The position numbers were made by a program, and so were the translations under genes. From positions 1,674,001-1,738,000 of the forward strand of contig NZ_CP063353.1 in NCBI RefSeq assembly GCF_014931565.1: a DNA stretch of 64,000 bases. The letters run 5' to 3'. Origin of the DNA: Clostridium sp. 'deep sea' (lineage in GTDB: Bacteria > Bacillota > UBA994 > PWPR01). Position 1 is the stretch's first letter; every line of letters starts with the position of its first letter. A model generated the notes under the pieces. That model saw only the letters and a list, made by a program, of their open reading frames with translations, searched no databases and was not told where the DNA came from. Below, piece by piece: positions 23,299 to 32,638 of the stretch.

Positions 23299-24329
23299 TT
23301 TTTTACCCCCTCTTGCCAGATAGATAGTGTCACGCCCGAGTGTTTCTCTTTTTTTACTAAACATTCACCTTGCTGTGAGGCTAAGTAACCAGCCGCCTCA
23401 CAAACCGTACCCACCCCTATTGTCTTTTTCACAAATTGAGATATTTCAAATAAATGTTCAACCTCATTTAGTTCCTTTACAGAATAGGTTATATAGCTAA
23501 CACCTAACTTTTTAGCAAGTTCTAAAATTGCAGGCTCATTCTTTTTAATATCTACGGAGGCTATTTTAACAACAGCTTCATTGGCTAAATTTAGTTGTTT
23601 TAGCTTGGCATAAACAGTGTTTATGACGTGGTTTGCTTCTATACCTTTTTTGCAACCAATACCAATTACAATATTGGGCTTTATTAGCTGAACAAGCTCC
23701 CCTGAAAACTGAGGCAATACCTGTTTATTGGTAATATAAATTAAACCATTAATATCATTGTTTATGCTTTTTATTATTTTTACATTGTGGGGCAACAACA
23801 CCCTTTTAAGAGCAAAGTCTGTTAAAATTCCCACCTGTTCTTCGTTAATTATTAAGGAAGTTACTAGTTTAGCATTATTAAAATCTTTTATAACTAAGTT
23901 ATTCTGCTTAGCAAACATATCTACAGCTAACTTATGGTTTAAATCTGAGGCTGTTGTTATTATGGCAGTGGCCAAAATCTCTTTAGCAAGTTGCTCTGCT
24001 TTTTCATTTGCTCCACCTAAATGACCAGATAACAAGCTGATAACATACTGAGCTTTGTTATCTACTACTAACACAGCTGGGTCAAGCGATTTATGTTTTA
24101 AATATGGGGCTATAGAACGTACCACAATACCCGTTGCCATTATAAATATTAAGGTATCGTATTTGTTAAATATATCCCCCACAAAACTGCTAAATTTACC
24201 ATCTATAAGCTCAGTACCTTCTAGCTGATATTTTGACATTGTATATATACAATAACTATTGTTTGTTTGTTTTATTTTAAGTGCTAAATCTCGGGCTGCT
24301 TTCGAAAGTGTTATGATGGCAGTCGACAT
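23295..24329 (-). CDS. cbiG: Cobalt-precorrin-5A hydrolase
   Basis: Opens the delta-lactone of cobalt-precorrin-5A and releases the C20 carbon as acetaldehyde, a reaction found only in the anaerobic pathway. The 344-residue protein has the CbiG N-terminal domain (FIMATGIVVRSIAPYL, LLSGHLGGANEKAEQLA) and the C-terminal domain with IGIGCKKGIEANHV and IGVGTVCEAAGYL. It abuts cbiF without spacer and overlaps cbiH by 4 nt. Confidence 0.94.
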   Translation of the reverse strand: MSTAIITLSKAARDLALKIKQTNNSYCIYTMSKYQLEGTELIDGKFSSFVGDIFNKYDTLIFIMATGIVVRSIAPYLKHKSLDPAVLVVDNKAQYVISLLSGHLGGANEKAEQLAKEILATAIITTASDLNHKLAVDMFAKQNNLVIKDFNNAKLVTSLIINEEQVGILTDFALKRVLLPHNVKIIKSINNDINGLIYITNKQVLPQFSGELVQLIKPNIVIGIGCKKGIEANHVINTVYAKLKQLNLANEAVVKIASVDIKKNEPAILELAKKLGVSYITYSVKELNEVEHLFEISQFVKKTIGVGTVCEAAGYLASQQGECLVKKEKHSGVTLSIWQEGVKK

Positions 24330-25085
24330 TTACTTTGCCTCTCTAAACATATGGCTAAAGTTTTCATCATACAACTTAGAAAACTGATATTCACAGTCGA
24401 TAAAATCACCTACAAGTATTTGAGCAGTGCGAGTTATGTTAGCCTCTTTAACTTTAGCTGCTATATTAGCTAGGGTACCGATAACTATTTTTTGATTAGG
24501 CCAAGTAGCTCGCTCTACTACAGCCACTGGAGTTGTTTCTCCATAATGCTTAGTAAGTCGTTTTACAACCTTATCAATCATTTGCACCGATAAAAATATA
24601 GCCATACTAGCTTGGTGGCTTGCTAAAAGCTCTAATTGCTCTAGTTTTGGCACGGGAGTTCTGCCTTCAAGTCTGGTACATATTACGGTTTGGGTAACGC
24701 CAGGCAAGGTAAACTCTCGCTTTATAGCAGCGGCAGAGGCAGTAAAGGAGCTAACCCCTGGTACTACTTCATATTCAATATTATGCTTTAGTAAAAAGTC
24801 CATTTGTTCTTGGATAGCTCCATATATACTAGGGTCTCCAGTATGAATGCGAACTACCGATTTATGGTTGGCAACAGCCTCTACCATTACTTTTAATACC
24901 TCTGGTAAGCTCATTTGAGCACTATTATAAACAATAGCTGAATCCTTTTTATCCTGATAAACTAAAGGGTTTACTAATGAGCCAGCATAAATTATTACAT
25001 CAGCATTGTCTATTAATTTTTTTCCTTTAAGCGTAAGTAACTCTGGATCGCCAGGTCCGGCACCAATGAAGAAAACTTTTTTCAT
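24330..25085 (-). CDS. cbiF: Cobalt-precorrin-4 C11-methyltransferase
   Basis: Methylates C11 of the corrin ring using SAM. The 251 residues show the class III methyltransferase pattern FIGAGPGDPELLTLKG at the N-terminus, YAGSLVNP, the HTGDPSIYGAIQEQM loop, EVVPGVSSFTASAA, and the family-typical CTRLEGRTPVP. The latter two clearly separate CbiF from the other methyltransferases of the operon. Between cbiT (15 nt upstream) and cbiG (immediately downstream). Confidence 0.95.
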   Translation of the reverse strand: MKKVFFIGAGPGDPELLTLKGKKLIDNADVIIYAGSLVNPLVYQDKKDSAIVYNSAQMSLPEVLKVMVEAVANHKSVVRIHTGDPSIYGAIQEQMDFLLKHNIEYEVVPGVSSFTASAAAIKREFTLPGVTQTVICTRLEGRTPVPKLEQLELLASHQASMAIFLSVQMIDKVVKRLTKHYGETTPVAVVERATWPNQKIVIGTLANIAAKVKEANITRTAQILVGDFIDCEYQFSKLYDENFSHMFREAK

Positions 25086-25099
25086 TATCTCTACCTCTT

Positions 25100-25672
25100 T
25101 TATTTTTGGGCGCTAATAATATATACTGGGTTATTTGCTATCATCATAGTTAAGTTGGCTAACGACTTGCCTTTTGCTATGCTAGCCTGCACTATTTCAA
25201 TATTTTTGTACTGGTACTGCTTTAAGAGATTTATTATTTTAACTGCGTTTTCTAAGGTAATACAGTTTGCCACAACAATGCCTTGAGCTATAAGATTAGT
25301 AGCTAGCCAGCTAAAGATATTATCAAGCTGTCCCCCACTGCCACCGATAAAAGCACTAGTTAAATTTGTTATTATAGGTAAATCTACTGGTGCCTTACCC
25401 TCTATAATTTCTACATTTTGTAGTTTAAACTTGGCAATATTTTGTTTAATAATTGGCAAGGCTTTTTCACTTTTTTCAATTGCATATACCATACCTTTAG
25501 GACAATTAAGGGCACATTCTACTGTAACAGAACCCGAGCCTGCTCCAATATCTACTACCGTATTATGAGGCATTAGCTGGAGCTTACTAAGGGTTATAGC
25601 CCGTACCTCAGCCTTAGTCATTGGCACCTCACCCCTAATAAAGAGGTCATCTTTCAAACCATATTTACTCAT
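25100..25672 (-). CDS. cbiT: Cobalt-precorrin-6B C15-methyltransferase (decarboxylating)
   Basis: Methylates C15 and removes the acetate carboxyl group at C12. This is a Rossmann-fold (class I) SAM methyltransferase of 190 residues, unlike the other methyltransferases of the operon. The SAM site is VVDIGAGSGSVTVECA, preceded by the characteristic GEVPMTKAEVRA and followed by AFIGGSGG. In many bacteria CbiE and CbiT are fused as CobL; here they are separate, adjacent genes with 4 nt between them. Confidence 0.95.
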   Translation of the reverse strand: MSKYGLKDDLFIRGEVPMTKAEVRAITLSKLQLMPHNTVVDIGAGSGSVTVECALNCPKGMVYAIEKSEKALPIIKQNIAKFKLQNVEIIEGKAPVDLPIITNLTSAFIGGSGGQLDNIFSWLATNLIAQGIVVANCITLENAVKIINLLKQYQYKNIEIVQASIAKGKSLANLTMMIANNPVYIISAQK

Positions 25673-25676
25673 TGTT

Positions 25677-26303
25677 TTACTCCTTAATTTTGCAAATAAT
25701 CACGGTATTTATATGCGGTGTCGAAAATGCCATTGCCTCTGGTACTGTTAATTGATGGATGTGCTCATTCTCGTAAGATAAATTTTCACCTATATAAAGC
25801 CTATAGTTTAATAAGTCATTGTTTATTAGTAAACTTGCGATTGCTGCTGGGCTATTTATTTTATCTGTCAGTACCCCTACATAGTCATGAATTTTAACCT
25901 TATCTATAATATCGTTAGCTCTACCATGCAGGCTGGTTAAATGGGCCTGCTGATAGCTCTGTTTTATTTTGGCAAACATATATTGCATACTACTAATACC
26001 GGGGTAAACAGTTAGCTCATTATCCTGTAAAAATCCTTTAAGGTAATTAAGTAGGCTATAAAAACCGGTATCACCAGATACCACAACAGCTATTTTTGTG
26101 GTGTTCTTATTGCTTAATATAAACTCTTTAACTTCAGTTAGGTTTTTATCAATAAGTAAAGTTTGTTGATTCTTTATTTCTATACTGGCAAGATTACGTT
26201 TAGCTGCTATTACAACTTGGCAGTCTTTTATTATCTTGTTACTGATTGGCAGAATATAATCTCTACTGCCAGGACCTAACCCTACTACCCTAACTTTTGG
26301 CAT
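25677..26303 (-). CDS. cbiE: Cobalt-precorrin-7 C5-methyltransferase
   Basis: SAM-dependent class III methyltransferase that methylates C5. At 208 residues it is the normal length for stand-alone CbiE. Motifs are VRVVGLGPGSRDYILP, VVSGDTGFYSLLNYL, YPGISSMQYMFAKI and the conserved SLHGR. It overlaps the end of cbiD by 14 nt and is followed directly by cbiT, the partner enzyme that acts with it on the same intermediate. Confidence 0.94.
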   Translation of the reverse strand: MPKVRVVGLGPGSRDYILPISNKIIKDCQVVIAAKRNLASIEIKNQQTLLIDKNLTEVKEFILSNKNTTKIAVVVSGDTGFYSLLNYLKGFLQDNELTVYPGISSMQYMFAKIKQSYQQAHLTSLHGRANDIIDKVKIHDYVGVLTDKINSPAAIASLLINNDLLNYRLYIGENLSYENEHIHQLTVPEAMAFSTPHINTVIICKIKE

Positions 26304-27408
26304 TTTTAAACTCCTTTAATAGATTATCGGCATTAGCTGATCTACCCAATTCTCCAAAACCCTGAGAGAATATTATGCACTCAATTTTTAGGCTATCATG
26401 GGTTCTTTTAGTGGCTCTGTTAGCTACTTTATTGGCCAAAATGTTAAAGACCTTAGTTAACTTATTATCCTTTATAAGTTCTACAGCTTGCTCGGTAGTA
26501 TTACAATTAAGTATTTCATTAGTAAGAATACTGCTGGCTCCTATGGAGGCACAGTAAGCCGCCAATATCTCCATTCTGGCATCAGCGTATTTGCTATGGG
26601 TTTGAAAAATTCCCCCTGCAACCTTAACCAACTTTCCTAAATGGCCGATAATAAGTATTCTTTGTAGCCCTATCTCTTCGGCTTTATCTAAAATAAAGCC
26701 TATAAAATTACTTGTTTTTATTATTTTATTGCTATCTACATTTAGTGATAAAGCATAACTAAAGCCATAATTACCAGGAACAAAAACCAAGGCTTTATTA
26801 CCCGACTCAACTTGAATATTTAACTCTAAAGCTAAAGATTCTTTAAGCGCCTGTTGAGACATTGGCTCAACTATGCCACTTGTACCTATAATTGAAATAC
26901 CACCAACAATACCTAGGTTAGGATTAAAGGTTTTCTGGGCAATTTGTTCACCATTTGGCACACTAATTTTTATTAATACGGCTTTATTTTCAGGTAAAAC
27001 CTTACTAACTTCATTTATTATCATTTGCCTGGGTACAGGATTAATAGCAGGCTCACCTACCGCTACTGATAAGCCCTTTTTGGTAACTACTCCTATACCT
27101 TTTCCACCAATTATTTTAAGGCTTTCATTTAAACTAACTGTGGCAAAAACTTTAATTCCATTAGTTATATCAGGATCGTCTCCACTATCTTTAATTACTG
27201 AACAGCTAACAAAGTCTTTAGATATTTCTATATCGTGAATATTAAGCTCTAGTCTCCAACCCTTTGGGGTATCTATCAACACTGTTTTAAGAGGCTTTTG
27301 AGTTAAAAGCATTTTAGTAGCTGCTTTAGCAGCAGCTGTAGCGCAAGAACCTGTAGTATAGCCATATCTTAGTTTTTTTCCGCCTTTATTAATAAATTTA
27401 TTAAGCAT
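26290..27408 (-). CDS. cbiD: Cobalt-precorrin-5B C1-methyltransferase
   Basis: Methylates C1 of the corrin ring in the anaerobic pathway. The 372-residue protein starts with the unmistakable CbiD signature RYGYTTGSCATAAAKAA. Further conserved pieces are SVIKDSGDDPDITNG, GVGVVTKKG-like GIGVVTKKGL, and GISIIGTSGIVEPMS. The last residues are variable. It lies 7 nt after cbiC and overlaps cbiE by 14 nt. Confidence 0.95.
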   Translation of the reverse strand: MLNKFINKGGKKLRYGYTTGSCATAAAKAATKMLLTQKPLKTVLIDTPKGWRLELNIHDIEISKDFVSCSVIKDSGDDPDITNGIKVFATVSLNESLKIIGGKGIGVVTKKGLSVAVGEPAINPVPRQMIINEVSKVLPENKAVLIKISVPNGEQIAQKTFNPNLGIVGGISIIGTSGIVEPMSQQALKESLALELNIQVESGNKALVFVPGNYGFSYALSLNVDSNKIIKTSNFIGFILDKAEEIGLQRILIIGHLGKLVKVAGGIFQTHSKYADARMEILAAYCASIGASSILTNEILNCNTTEQAVELIKDNKLTKVFNILANKVANRATKRTHDSLKIECIIFSQGFGELGRSANADNLLKEFKNAKS

Positions 27409-27415
27409 AGTTAGC

Positions 27416-28045
27416 CTACTTTATTTGTTTTAATAAGGCGTTAATAATTGCTACAGTAACAGTACTTCCACCTTTACGACCTTCAACTGTTATATAAGGA
27501 ATATGTTTATGGTTAGCTAATTGTTGTTTAGACTCTGCTGCCCCCACAAATCCTACAGGTACCCCAATAATAATGGGGGTTTCTTTGGTATACTGATTAC
27601 AGAGTTCTAATAATTTAAACAAAGCAGTTGGGGCATTACCTATGGCAAATATTTTAATATTTTTATTAAAATATGCCTTTTCAATAGCTGCCATTGATCT
27701 GGTAATGCCCTGCTCTTTAGCTATTTTCTTGATATCGTCATCGTGTACATAGTTGCATAACTCACAGTTTAATGAAGCCAGTTTTGTTTTATTAACACCT
27801 GCCTTAATCATGCTGGTGTCAGTATAAATTTGGCAGCCCTCTTTTAAGTATTTTAGGGCTTTACTTATTACTTCACCATTGAATTTTATTAACTGCTCAT
27901 ACTCAAAATCCGCAGTGGTGTGGATAACTCTCTTAATTACAGGTAATTGAATTTTTGAAAAACCAGCAGGATTTTTCATTATAGATTCAATGATTTCCAT
28001 GCTTTTTTCCTCTATAAGATATGGGTTTACTATATAGTTAGTCAT
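27416..28045 (-). CDS. cbiC: Cobalt-precorrin-8 methylmutase
   Basis: Moves the methyl group from C11 to C12 to give cobyrinate. The 209-residue protein carries the catalytic histidine in RVIHTTADFEY, the DTSMIKAGV loop, the TRSMAAIEKA helix and the IIGVPVGFVGAAESK motif that are typical of CbiC/CobH. Its start overlaps the end of cbiA by 8 nt, which indicates translational coupling in the operon. Confidence 0.95.
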   Translation of the reverse strand: MTNYIVNPYLIEEKSMEIIESIMKNPAGFSKIQLPVIKRVIHTTADFEYEQLIKFNGEVISKALKYLKEGCQIYTDTSMIKAGVNKTKLASLNCELCNYVHDDDIKKIAKEQGITRSMAAIEKAYFNKNIKIFAIGNAPTALFKLLELCNQYTKETPIIIGVPVGFVGAAESKQQLANHKHIPYITVEGRKGGSTVTVAIINALLKQIK

Positions 28046-29420
28046 TTTTTCTCCCCTTTTTTAAGTAGTTGTTAACAGATTTTACAAGGTTTTGTGGAAA
28101 ACTTAAGTTTGCATAATAGTGTAAATGAGCATATGAACCCACACCATTAAGTTTTGAAAGACCACATGTCCATTCTTTTATAACCTGTTGTTTACGTATT
28201 TTTTGTAAACTAAAAACTTTGGTTTCAGTGTTTGGCAATAGCTTAGAGCGATGAAACTCGTGAACTTTCGTTGTGTGATTTTCATCTCCATAAATGTTAC
28301 TGCTTAAATTTGTTAGGGTAGCATAACCAAAACGCTGTAATCTTTTTGTCATTACAGCATCACTATTAAACCAAGCTACCATACTATGCTTTTTGTCTTG
28401 TAGGGTAGTTATTGAATTACATAAATACATCAACCCACCACACTCTGCTACATAAGGTAGTCCTAAAGAAAGCTTATTTTTTATATCTGTTAACATTGCT
28501 TTATTGCTCTCTAATTCAGCAGCAAAGACCTCTGGAAAACCCCCACCGAACATAACCATGTTCGCTTCAATAGGTAGACATTTATCTGTTAAGGGGCTGA
28601 ATTTTATAATATTTACACCTAGTTCTTGTAACAAATCTAAATTATCTTGGTAATAAAAATTAAAGGCTTTATCATAAGCAAGTGCTAGATTTAAGTCTGT
28701 TATTTTTTCTATGTTTATAAACTCAGCTTTTATAGGCTTAGCCTTTTTAGCTAAAGCCTTTATACCATTAAGGTCTATTGTTTGCTCTGCTAAGTAAGCT
28801 AATTTATTTATAATATTGTTTAGTTGACCTTGCTCAATTGCTGGAACCAAACCCAAATGCCTCTCGGGTAACATAACCTCTTGTGATTTTGTTAAATAAC
28901 CGAGGGCTTTAACATTGCTGTATTTTTCAACAGCCTCTTTAAGAAGTTGATAGTGTTTTTCACCGCTTACATTATTAAATATAACAGCCTTAAGGTTTAA
29001 ATCTTTATCAAAATCAGCATAACCTTTAACTATAGCGGCAACTGATTGGGAGATTCCTTGCGCATTAACTACTAAAATTACTGGCAAGCTAAGTATTTTT
29101 GCAATTTTAGCAGTACTGCCAATATCACTGCCAATTTCAGCACCATCAAATAACCCCATAACTCCCTCTATGATGCTAATATCTGCATCGTTGTTATTCT
29201 TTAAATAAAGGTATTTTAAGTATTTTTCCTGAACCATCCAGGAGTCTAGATTGCGACAACTACGTTTTGTAATATAGCTATGAAAAGCAGGATCAATATA
29301 ATCTGGACCTACTTTAAAAGGCTGTACTTTATGGTGTTTTGCCAAAGCAGCCATTATAGCCATAGATACTGTTGTTTTTCCAGCGCCACTGTTGGTACCT
29401 GCGATAACTACTGCTGACAT
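28038..29420 (-). CDS. cbiA: Cobyrinate a,c-diamide synthase
   Basis: Uses ATP and glutamine to amidate the a and c carboxylates of cobyrinate. The 460-residue protein has a dethiobiotin-synthetase-like ATPase domain with the P-loop GTNSGAGKTTVS, the DYIDPAFH substrate motif and IEGVMGLFDG, followed by a class I glutamine amidotransferase-like domain with the nucleophile in AECGGLMYL and the histidine in KVHEFHRS. It is the first gene of the operon and starts about 50 nt downstream of the riboswitch terminator. Confidence 0.95.
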   Translation of the reverse strand: MSAVVIAGTNSGAGKTTVSMAIMAALAKHHKVQPFKVGPDYIDPAFHSYITKRSCRNLDSWMVQEKYLKYLYLKNNNDADISIIEGVMGLFDGAEIGSDIGSTAKIAKILSLPVILVVNAQGISQSVAAIVKGYADFDKDLNLKAVIFNNVSGEKHYQLLKEAVEKYSNVKALGYLTKSQEVMLPERHLGLVPAIEQGQLNNIINKLAYLAEQTIDLNGIKALAKKAKPIKAEFINIEKITDLNLALAYDKAFNFYYQDNLDLLQELGVNIIKFSPLTDKCLPIEANMVMFGGGFPEVFAAELESNKAMLTDIKNKLSLGLPYVAECGGLMYLCNSITTLQDKKHSMVAWFNSDAVMTKRLQRFGYATLTNLSSNIYGDENHTTKVHEFHRSKLLPNTETKVFSLQKIRKQQVIKEWTCGLSKLNGVGSYAHLHYYANLSFPQNLVKSVNNYLKKGRKND

Positions 29421-29469
29421 TTAACTTACCTCATTCTAAAATTTTAATAAGACAACTATTTTTAAAGCA

Positions 29470-29496
29470 AAAAACACACCTAGGAATAGGTGTGCA
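29470..29496 (-). terminator. Riboswitch-controlled terminator before cbiA
   Basis: On the minus strand CACACCTATTCCTAGGTGTG is followed by TTTTTT. It lies between the aptamer and cbiA, as expected for B12-controlled attenuation. Confidence 0.88.
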
Positions 29497-29524
29497 TAAA
29501 TAATAAAAGTATTATTAATTACTA

Positions 29525-29735
29525 CTGCCACCTACCTCCCACCGAAGTAGTTGATTAACTTGATATAAGGCAGGTCTCCTGGCTCACAATCACTCTACTC
29601 TCTTGCCTTCCCATTTAGTTAAAATAGTGGCTTAATTAAGATTTCGTCATGTTTACAGTAACGGGGGCTGCAACGGTTTTTCACCGTTTTCCCTCTTAGC
29701 CTTTGTTTTACCAACAAAGGAACCTTAAATCGCTA
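29525..29735 (-). promoter_or_regulatory. Cobalamin riboswitch of the cbiA-led operon
   Basis: On the minus strand the aptamer landmarks follow in order: AAGAGGGAAAACGGTG, CCGTTGCAGCCCCCG, ACTGTAA, GCCACT, GGGAAGG and the B12 box AGCCAGGAGACCTGCC. A loop near 29545 (TACTTCGGTGGGAGG) may form the kissing partner. A terminator follows. The gap upstream (29736-29952) is A+T-rich and holds only the presumed promoter. Confidence 0.95.
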
Positions 29736-29952
29736 TTCAATTTTTAATTATAAAATTAATTAATAATTTATTACATCATATTCATTAAAATTATGTTATT
29801 AAACAAATAAAATTAATCTTTTTTTATATAATTCTGAATTCATTCTATAGACTTTCTTATTATTAGTCAAGAAGAGCTTGTAAAATGTTATTTTCTACGA
29901 ATAGTTAGTATATTTTCAATGAACAAAGGCATTAACTAAGTTATTTCCTTTT

Positions 29953-30729
29953 TTATTGTCCCTGTTTTAAATGTTTCACAAATATGTCTCTAATCTCTGG
30001 TATCTCTCCAAGTCCAGTTAAATTTACTTCAACTAAGTAACCTTGACTCTCTAATAATGATTTCCATGAATCTGGCTCTTCACTTGCCATATCATTTTGG
30101 GCATGATCACCAGCTACAATCATAAAAGGCATTAGATGTATTTTAGAGATATCTTTACATTTAATAGTAAGCATTAAATCCTCTATTTCAGGGTGCCCTT
30201 CTACTGTTCCAACATAAATATTTTCTTGAGCCAACTCTCTAAAGGCATCTTCTAAATTTAAATAGGATTCGTTTGCAGCATGCTCTGTACCATGTCCCAT
30301 TAAAAATAAAGCCTCATTATCCTTAAGTTGAGGTATGTATTTTAAAACTGCTTTTGCGGAAGATATATAATCTTCATGAGAAGACAACAAAGGTTTACCA
30401 AAAGAAAACATACTAAATTTATTACTAAATTCTTTTATTTCTGCTAAAGTTTTATCATATTCAAAACCATTTATTACATGCGTGCTTTGGCACATTACTT
30501 CTTCATAGTTTTTTTGCAATATTTTTTCTAGTGCTTCTGTTGGTGTATTAACAATTATGTTATCTCTATCCTTAAGTTTTTTTATTACCTTTCGTGATGT
30601 AAATGCTCTAAATACATCATATCCCTCAAATTTATTTGCAAAGTTCTGTTCTATTGCCAAAATAGTTTTTTCTCTTGTTTCTTGATATGTTGTGCCAAAA
30701 CTTATTACCAATAAAGCTTTTTTACCCAT
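29953..30729 (-). CDS. cbiK: Sirohydrochlorin cobaltochelatase
   Basis: Inserts cobalt into sirohydrochlorin (or precorrin-2), the first committed step of the anaerobic cobalamin pathway. The 258-residue protein matches CbiK by LLVISFGTTYQETREK with its histidine-free start, the metal-site histidines in the STHVINGFEYD and LMGHGTEHAANESY motifs, EGHPEIEDLM and MPFMIVAGDHAQNDM. It is a separate transcription unit with its own cobalamin riboswitch, although it lies directly upstream of the cbiA operon. Ribosome site GGAGGG is 5 nt from the ATG. Confidence 0.95.
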   Translation of the reverse strand: MGKKALLVISFGTTYQETREKTILAIEQNFANKFEGYDVFRAFTSRKVIKKLKDRDNIIVNTPTEALEKILQKNYEEVMCQSTHVINGFEYDKTLAEIKEFSNKFSMFSFGKPLLSSHEDYISSAKAVLKYIPQLKDNEALFLMGHGTEHAANESYLNLEDAFRELAQENIYVGTVEGHPEIEDLMLTIKCKDISKIHLMPFMIVAGDHAQNDMASEEPDSWKSLLESQGYLVEVNLTGLGEIPEIRDIFVKHLKQGQ

Positions 30730-30753
30730 AGTTACCCTCCTATTTTTTTAAAA

Positions 30754-30780
30754 CAAAAAAAACACCAAAAATTGGTGTGA
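30754..30780 (-). terminator. Riboswitch-controlled terminator before cbiK
   Basis: On the minus strand CACACCAATTTTTGGTGT is followed by eight T residues. It stands between the second cobalamin aptamer and cbiK. Confidence 0.87.
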
Positions 30781-30794
30781 TTTTTAAATAAAAT

Positions 30795-30997
30795 AAAACT
30801 ATATCACCAACTTCCCTCCGAAGTAGCTTGTCACGGTAAAAGGCAGGTCTCCTGGCTCACAATCTCTCTACTCTCTTGCCTTCCCATTTTTTAAATAGTG
30901 GCTATTTAAGATTTCGTCATGTTTACAGTAGCGGGGGCTGCAACGGCTTTTACCGTTTTCCCTCTTAGCTTTTATATAAAAAATATAAAAGAACCTT
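30795..30997 (-). promoter_or_regulatory. Cobalamin riboswitch of cbiK
   Basis: Nearly the same core as the riboswitch at 29525-29735: AGAGGGAAAACGGTA, CGTTGCAGCCCCCGC, ACTGTAAACATGACG, AGCCACTATTTA, GGGAAGGC and the B12 box AGCCAGGAGACCTGCC. The variable arms differ. The similarity suggests local duplication of the control element. A small reading frame covering it (30868-31050) is not a gene. Confidence 0.95.
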
Positions 30998-31055
30998 AAA
31001 CTGTTTATTAAGTTGTTTTTAATTTTAATACCGGTGTTATATTTAGTCAAGCCAA

Positions 31056-32369
31056 TTAAGGTAAATAGCTAGCTTTTTTATCAGCTACTGAGCAAATATC
31101 ATGATTTGCTTTGCCACCTACCGCCTCAATCAACTCAACATATTGATTATAAGAATCTACTTCAGCTACCATTCTGGCTAATTCTATTTTTTCATAATGT
31201 TTTATTAAAAGATTGACAATTTCAATGTCTTTTTGGCTTTCTGAAAACATTTTTTTTAGTTCAAAGATTACCTTCTCCTTTGGAAACCTTTTTCGATACA
31301 TTCTATCTTCTCTTAATGCACTAAACACATCTGCAATAGTAAGGATTCTACACTGTATTGGTAAATATTGAGCATAAATATTAAACGGATAACCTTTACC
31401 GTCTGGCTTTTCATGGTGGTAAGCTGCCCAATCTCGCACATCTTTTAATCCTTTAATTTTCTCTAAAACTCTGTATGTATCATATGGGTGTTTTTTTATG
31501 TAACTAAACTCAACTTGACTCAACTTTGAGGCTTTGTAAAGTATTTCATCTGGCACTCCTAGCTTGCCAATGTCATGAACATAACCAGCTATTTTCAGTT
31601 TATCACATTCCTCATCGGGTAAACCACATAAAACACCTAAATAATATGAGGTTATTGCTACCCCATAAGAATGATTTATGGTATTTGGACTTTTAAAGTC
31701 GATCATATAGGCTATGATTATAGCAAATGAACATATTTCTTTATAGGTTAACATAGTATCAAACTCTTTAATTTTCTTTAACCTTAACTGTGTAATCCTA
31801 GCCGAAGGACTCACAATATGTAACCAAAAACAATCTTTATTTGTTACATTTAAAAATGCTTCTTTTACTTTGGTACTTATATCTATACAATTATTATTTG
31901 CAGTTTCTACTATTTGAGATTTTTGAACTAAGCTGTTTTCTGTTAAATCTAATTCACGAGCAATATAACAAGATAAACGAACTATATCGCTTTGAATTTT
32001 TGCAGTTTCTGTTGATACATTAATATCTTCTCTAAAGATTAAACACTTAAAAATATTGCTGATATTTTCAACCCTACTACACTTGCTTAGTATTTTGTAC
32101 ATAGAACGGCAATAAACTCTTTTAATCTTTGATTGGAGCTTATCACTATTGAACTCAAAGTTTGTAATCAATGTACCTACGCAATGTAACAAAGAGCATA
32201 CTACTAAATCCCTTTGTTGTACGCTATTTAATCCATAACTTTGTCCAATACCGTATGCAATTCTAGCTGTAACAACGCTATGTTCATGTAAATTAGGATT
32301 CGCTAATTTTAAAGATTCAACAATACATTCAACCATATCCAGTAATGTAACTTGAGTCGTATTAGTCAT
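31056..32369 (-). CDS. HD-GYP domain protein, probable c-di-GMP phosphodiesterase
   Basis: A 437-residue protein with an N-terminal degenerate HD domain (about residues 20-160, with HSVVTARIAYGIG and LLHCVG but no clear HD pair) and a full C-terminal HD-GYP domain. The latter shows NHSYGVAITSYY, the HD pair in VHDIGKLGVP, KHPYDTYRVL, HHEKPDGKGYP with the GYP signature, and IADVFSALREDRMYRK. It should hydrolyse cyclic di-GMP. The ATG at 32369 was preferred because AGGAG lies 8 nt before it. No sensor or membrane segment is visible. Together with the GGDEF protein at the left edge it shows active c-di-GMP signalling. Confidence 0.9.
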   Translation of the reverse strand: MTNTTQVTLLDMVECIVESLKLANPNLHEHSVVTARIAYGIGQSYGLNSVQQRDLVVCSLLHCVGTLITNFEFNSDKLQSKIKRVYCRSMYKILSKCSRVENISNIFKCLIFREDINVSTETAKIQSDIVRLSCYIARELDLTENSLVQKSQIVETANNNCIDISTKVKEAFLNVTNKDCFWLHIVSPSARITQLRLKKIKEFDTMLTYKEICSFAIIIAYMIDFKSPNTINHSYGVAITSYYLGVLCGLPDEECDKLKIAGYVHDIGKLGVPDEILYKASKLSQVEFSYIKKHPYDTYRVLEKIKGLKDVRDWAAYHHEKPDGKGYPFNIYAQYLPIQCRILTIADVFSALREDRMYRKRFPKEKVIFELKKMFSESQKDIEIVNLLIKHYEKIELARMVAEVDSYNQYVELIEAVGGKANHDICSVADKKASYLP

Positions 32370-32576
32370 TTGCAATTCTCCTAATATATGTATAAGCTAC
32401 CTTTAAACTATATCGACAAATTTTATATTTTTTTTAGGATATATTATTAAGTTTTTTAGTTGATTTAAGAAAAAAAGCATATGAGAATCATTAATTACAA
32501 ATTAAGTTATTATTATAGGCATTTGTTGTAGATGACTTAAAATTAAATATATTTTTGTAGTTTTTAATTTATAACA

Positions 32577-32606
32577 TAAAAAAAACTGCCGCTTTATATG
32601 CGACAG
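32577..32606 (-). terminator. Intrinsic terminator behind the MATE gene
   Basis: On the minus strand CTGTCGCATATAAAGCGGCAG is followed by eight T residues, 33 nt after the stop codon. Confidence 0.85.
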
Positions 32607-32638
32607 CTTTATATGCAACATTGTAATATCTTATATTC

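Noticed and set aside
30868-31050. Small protein-coding frame upstream of cbiK
   Set aside because: It lies inside the cobalamin aptamer, whose RNA landmarks explain the sequence fully.
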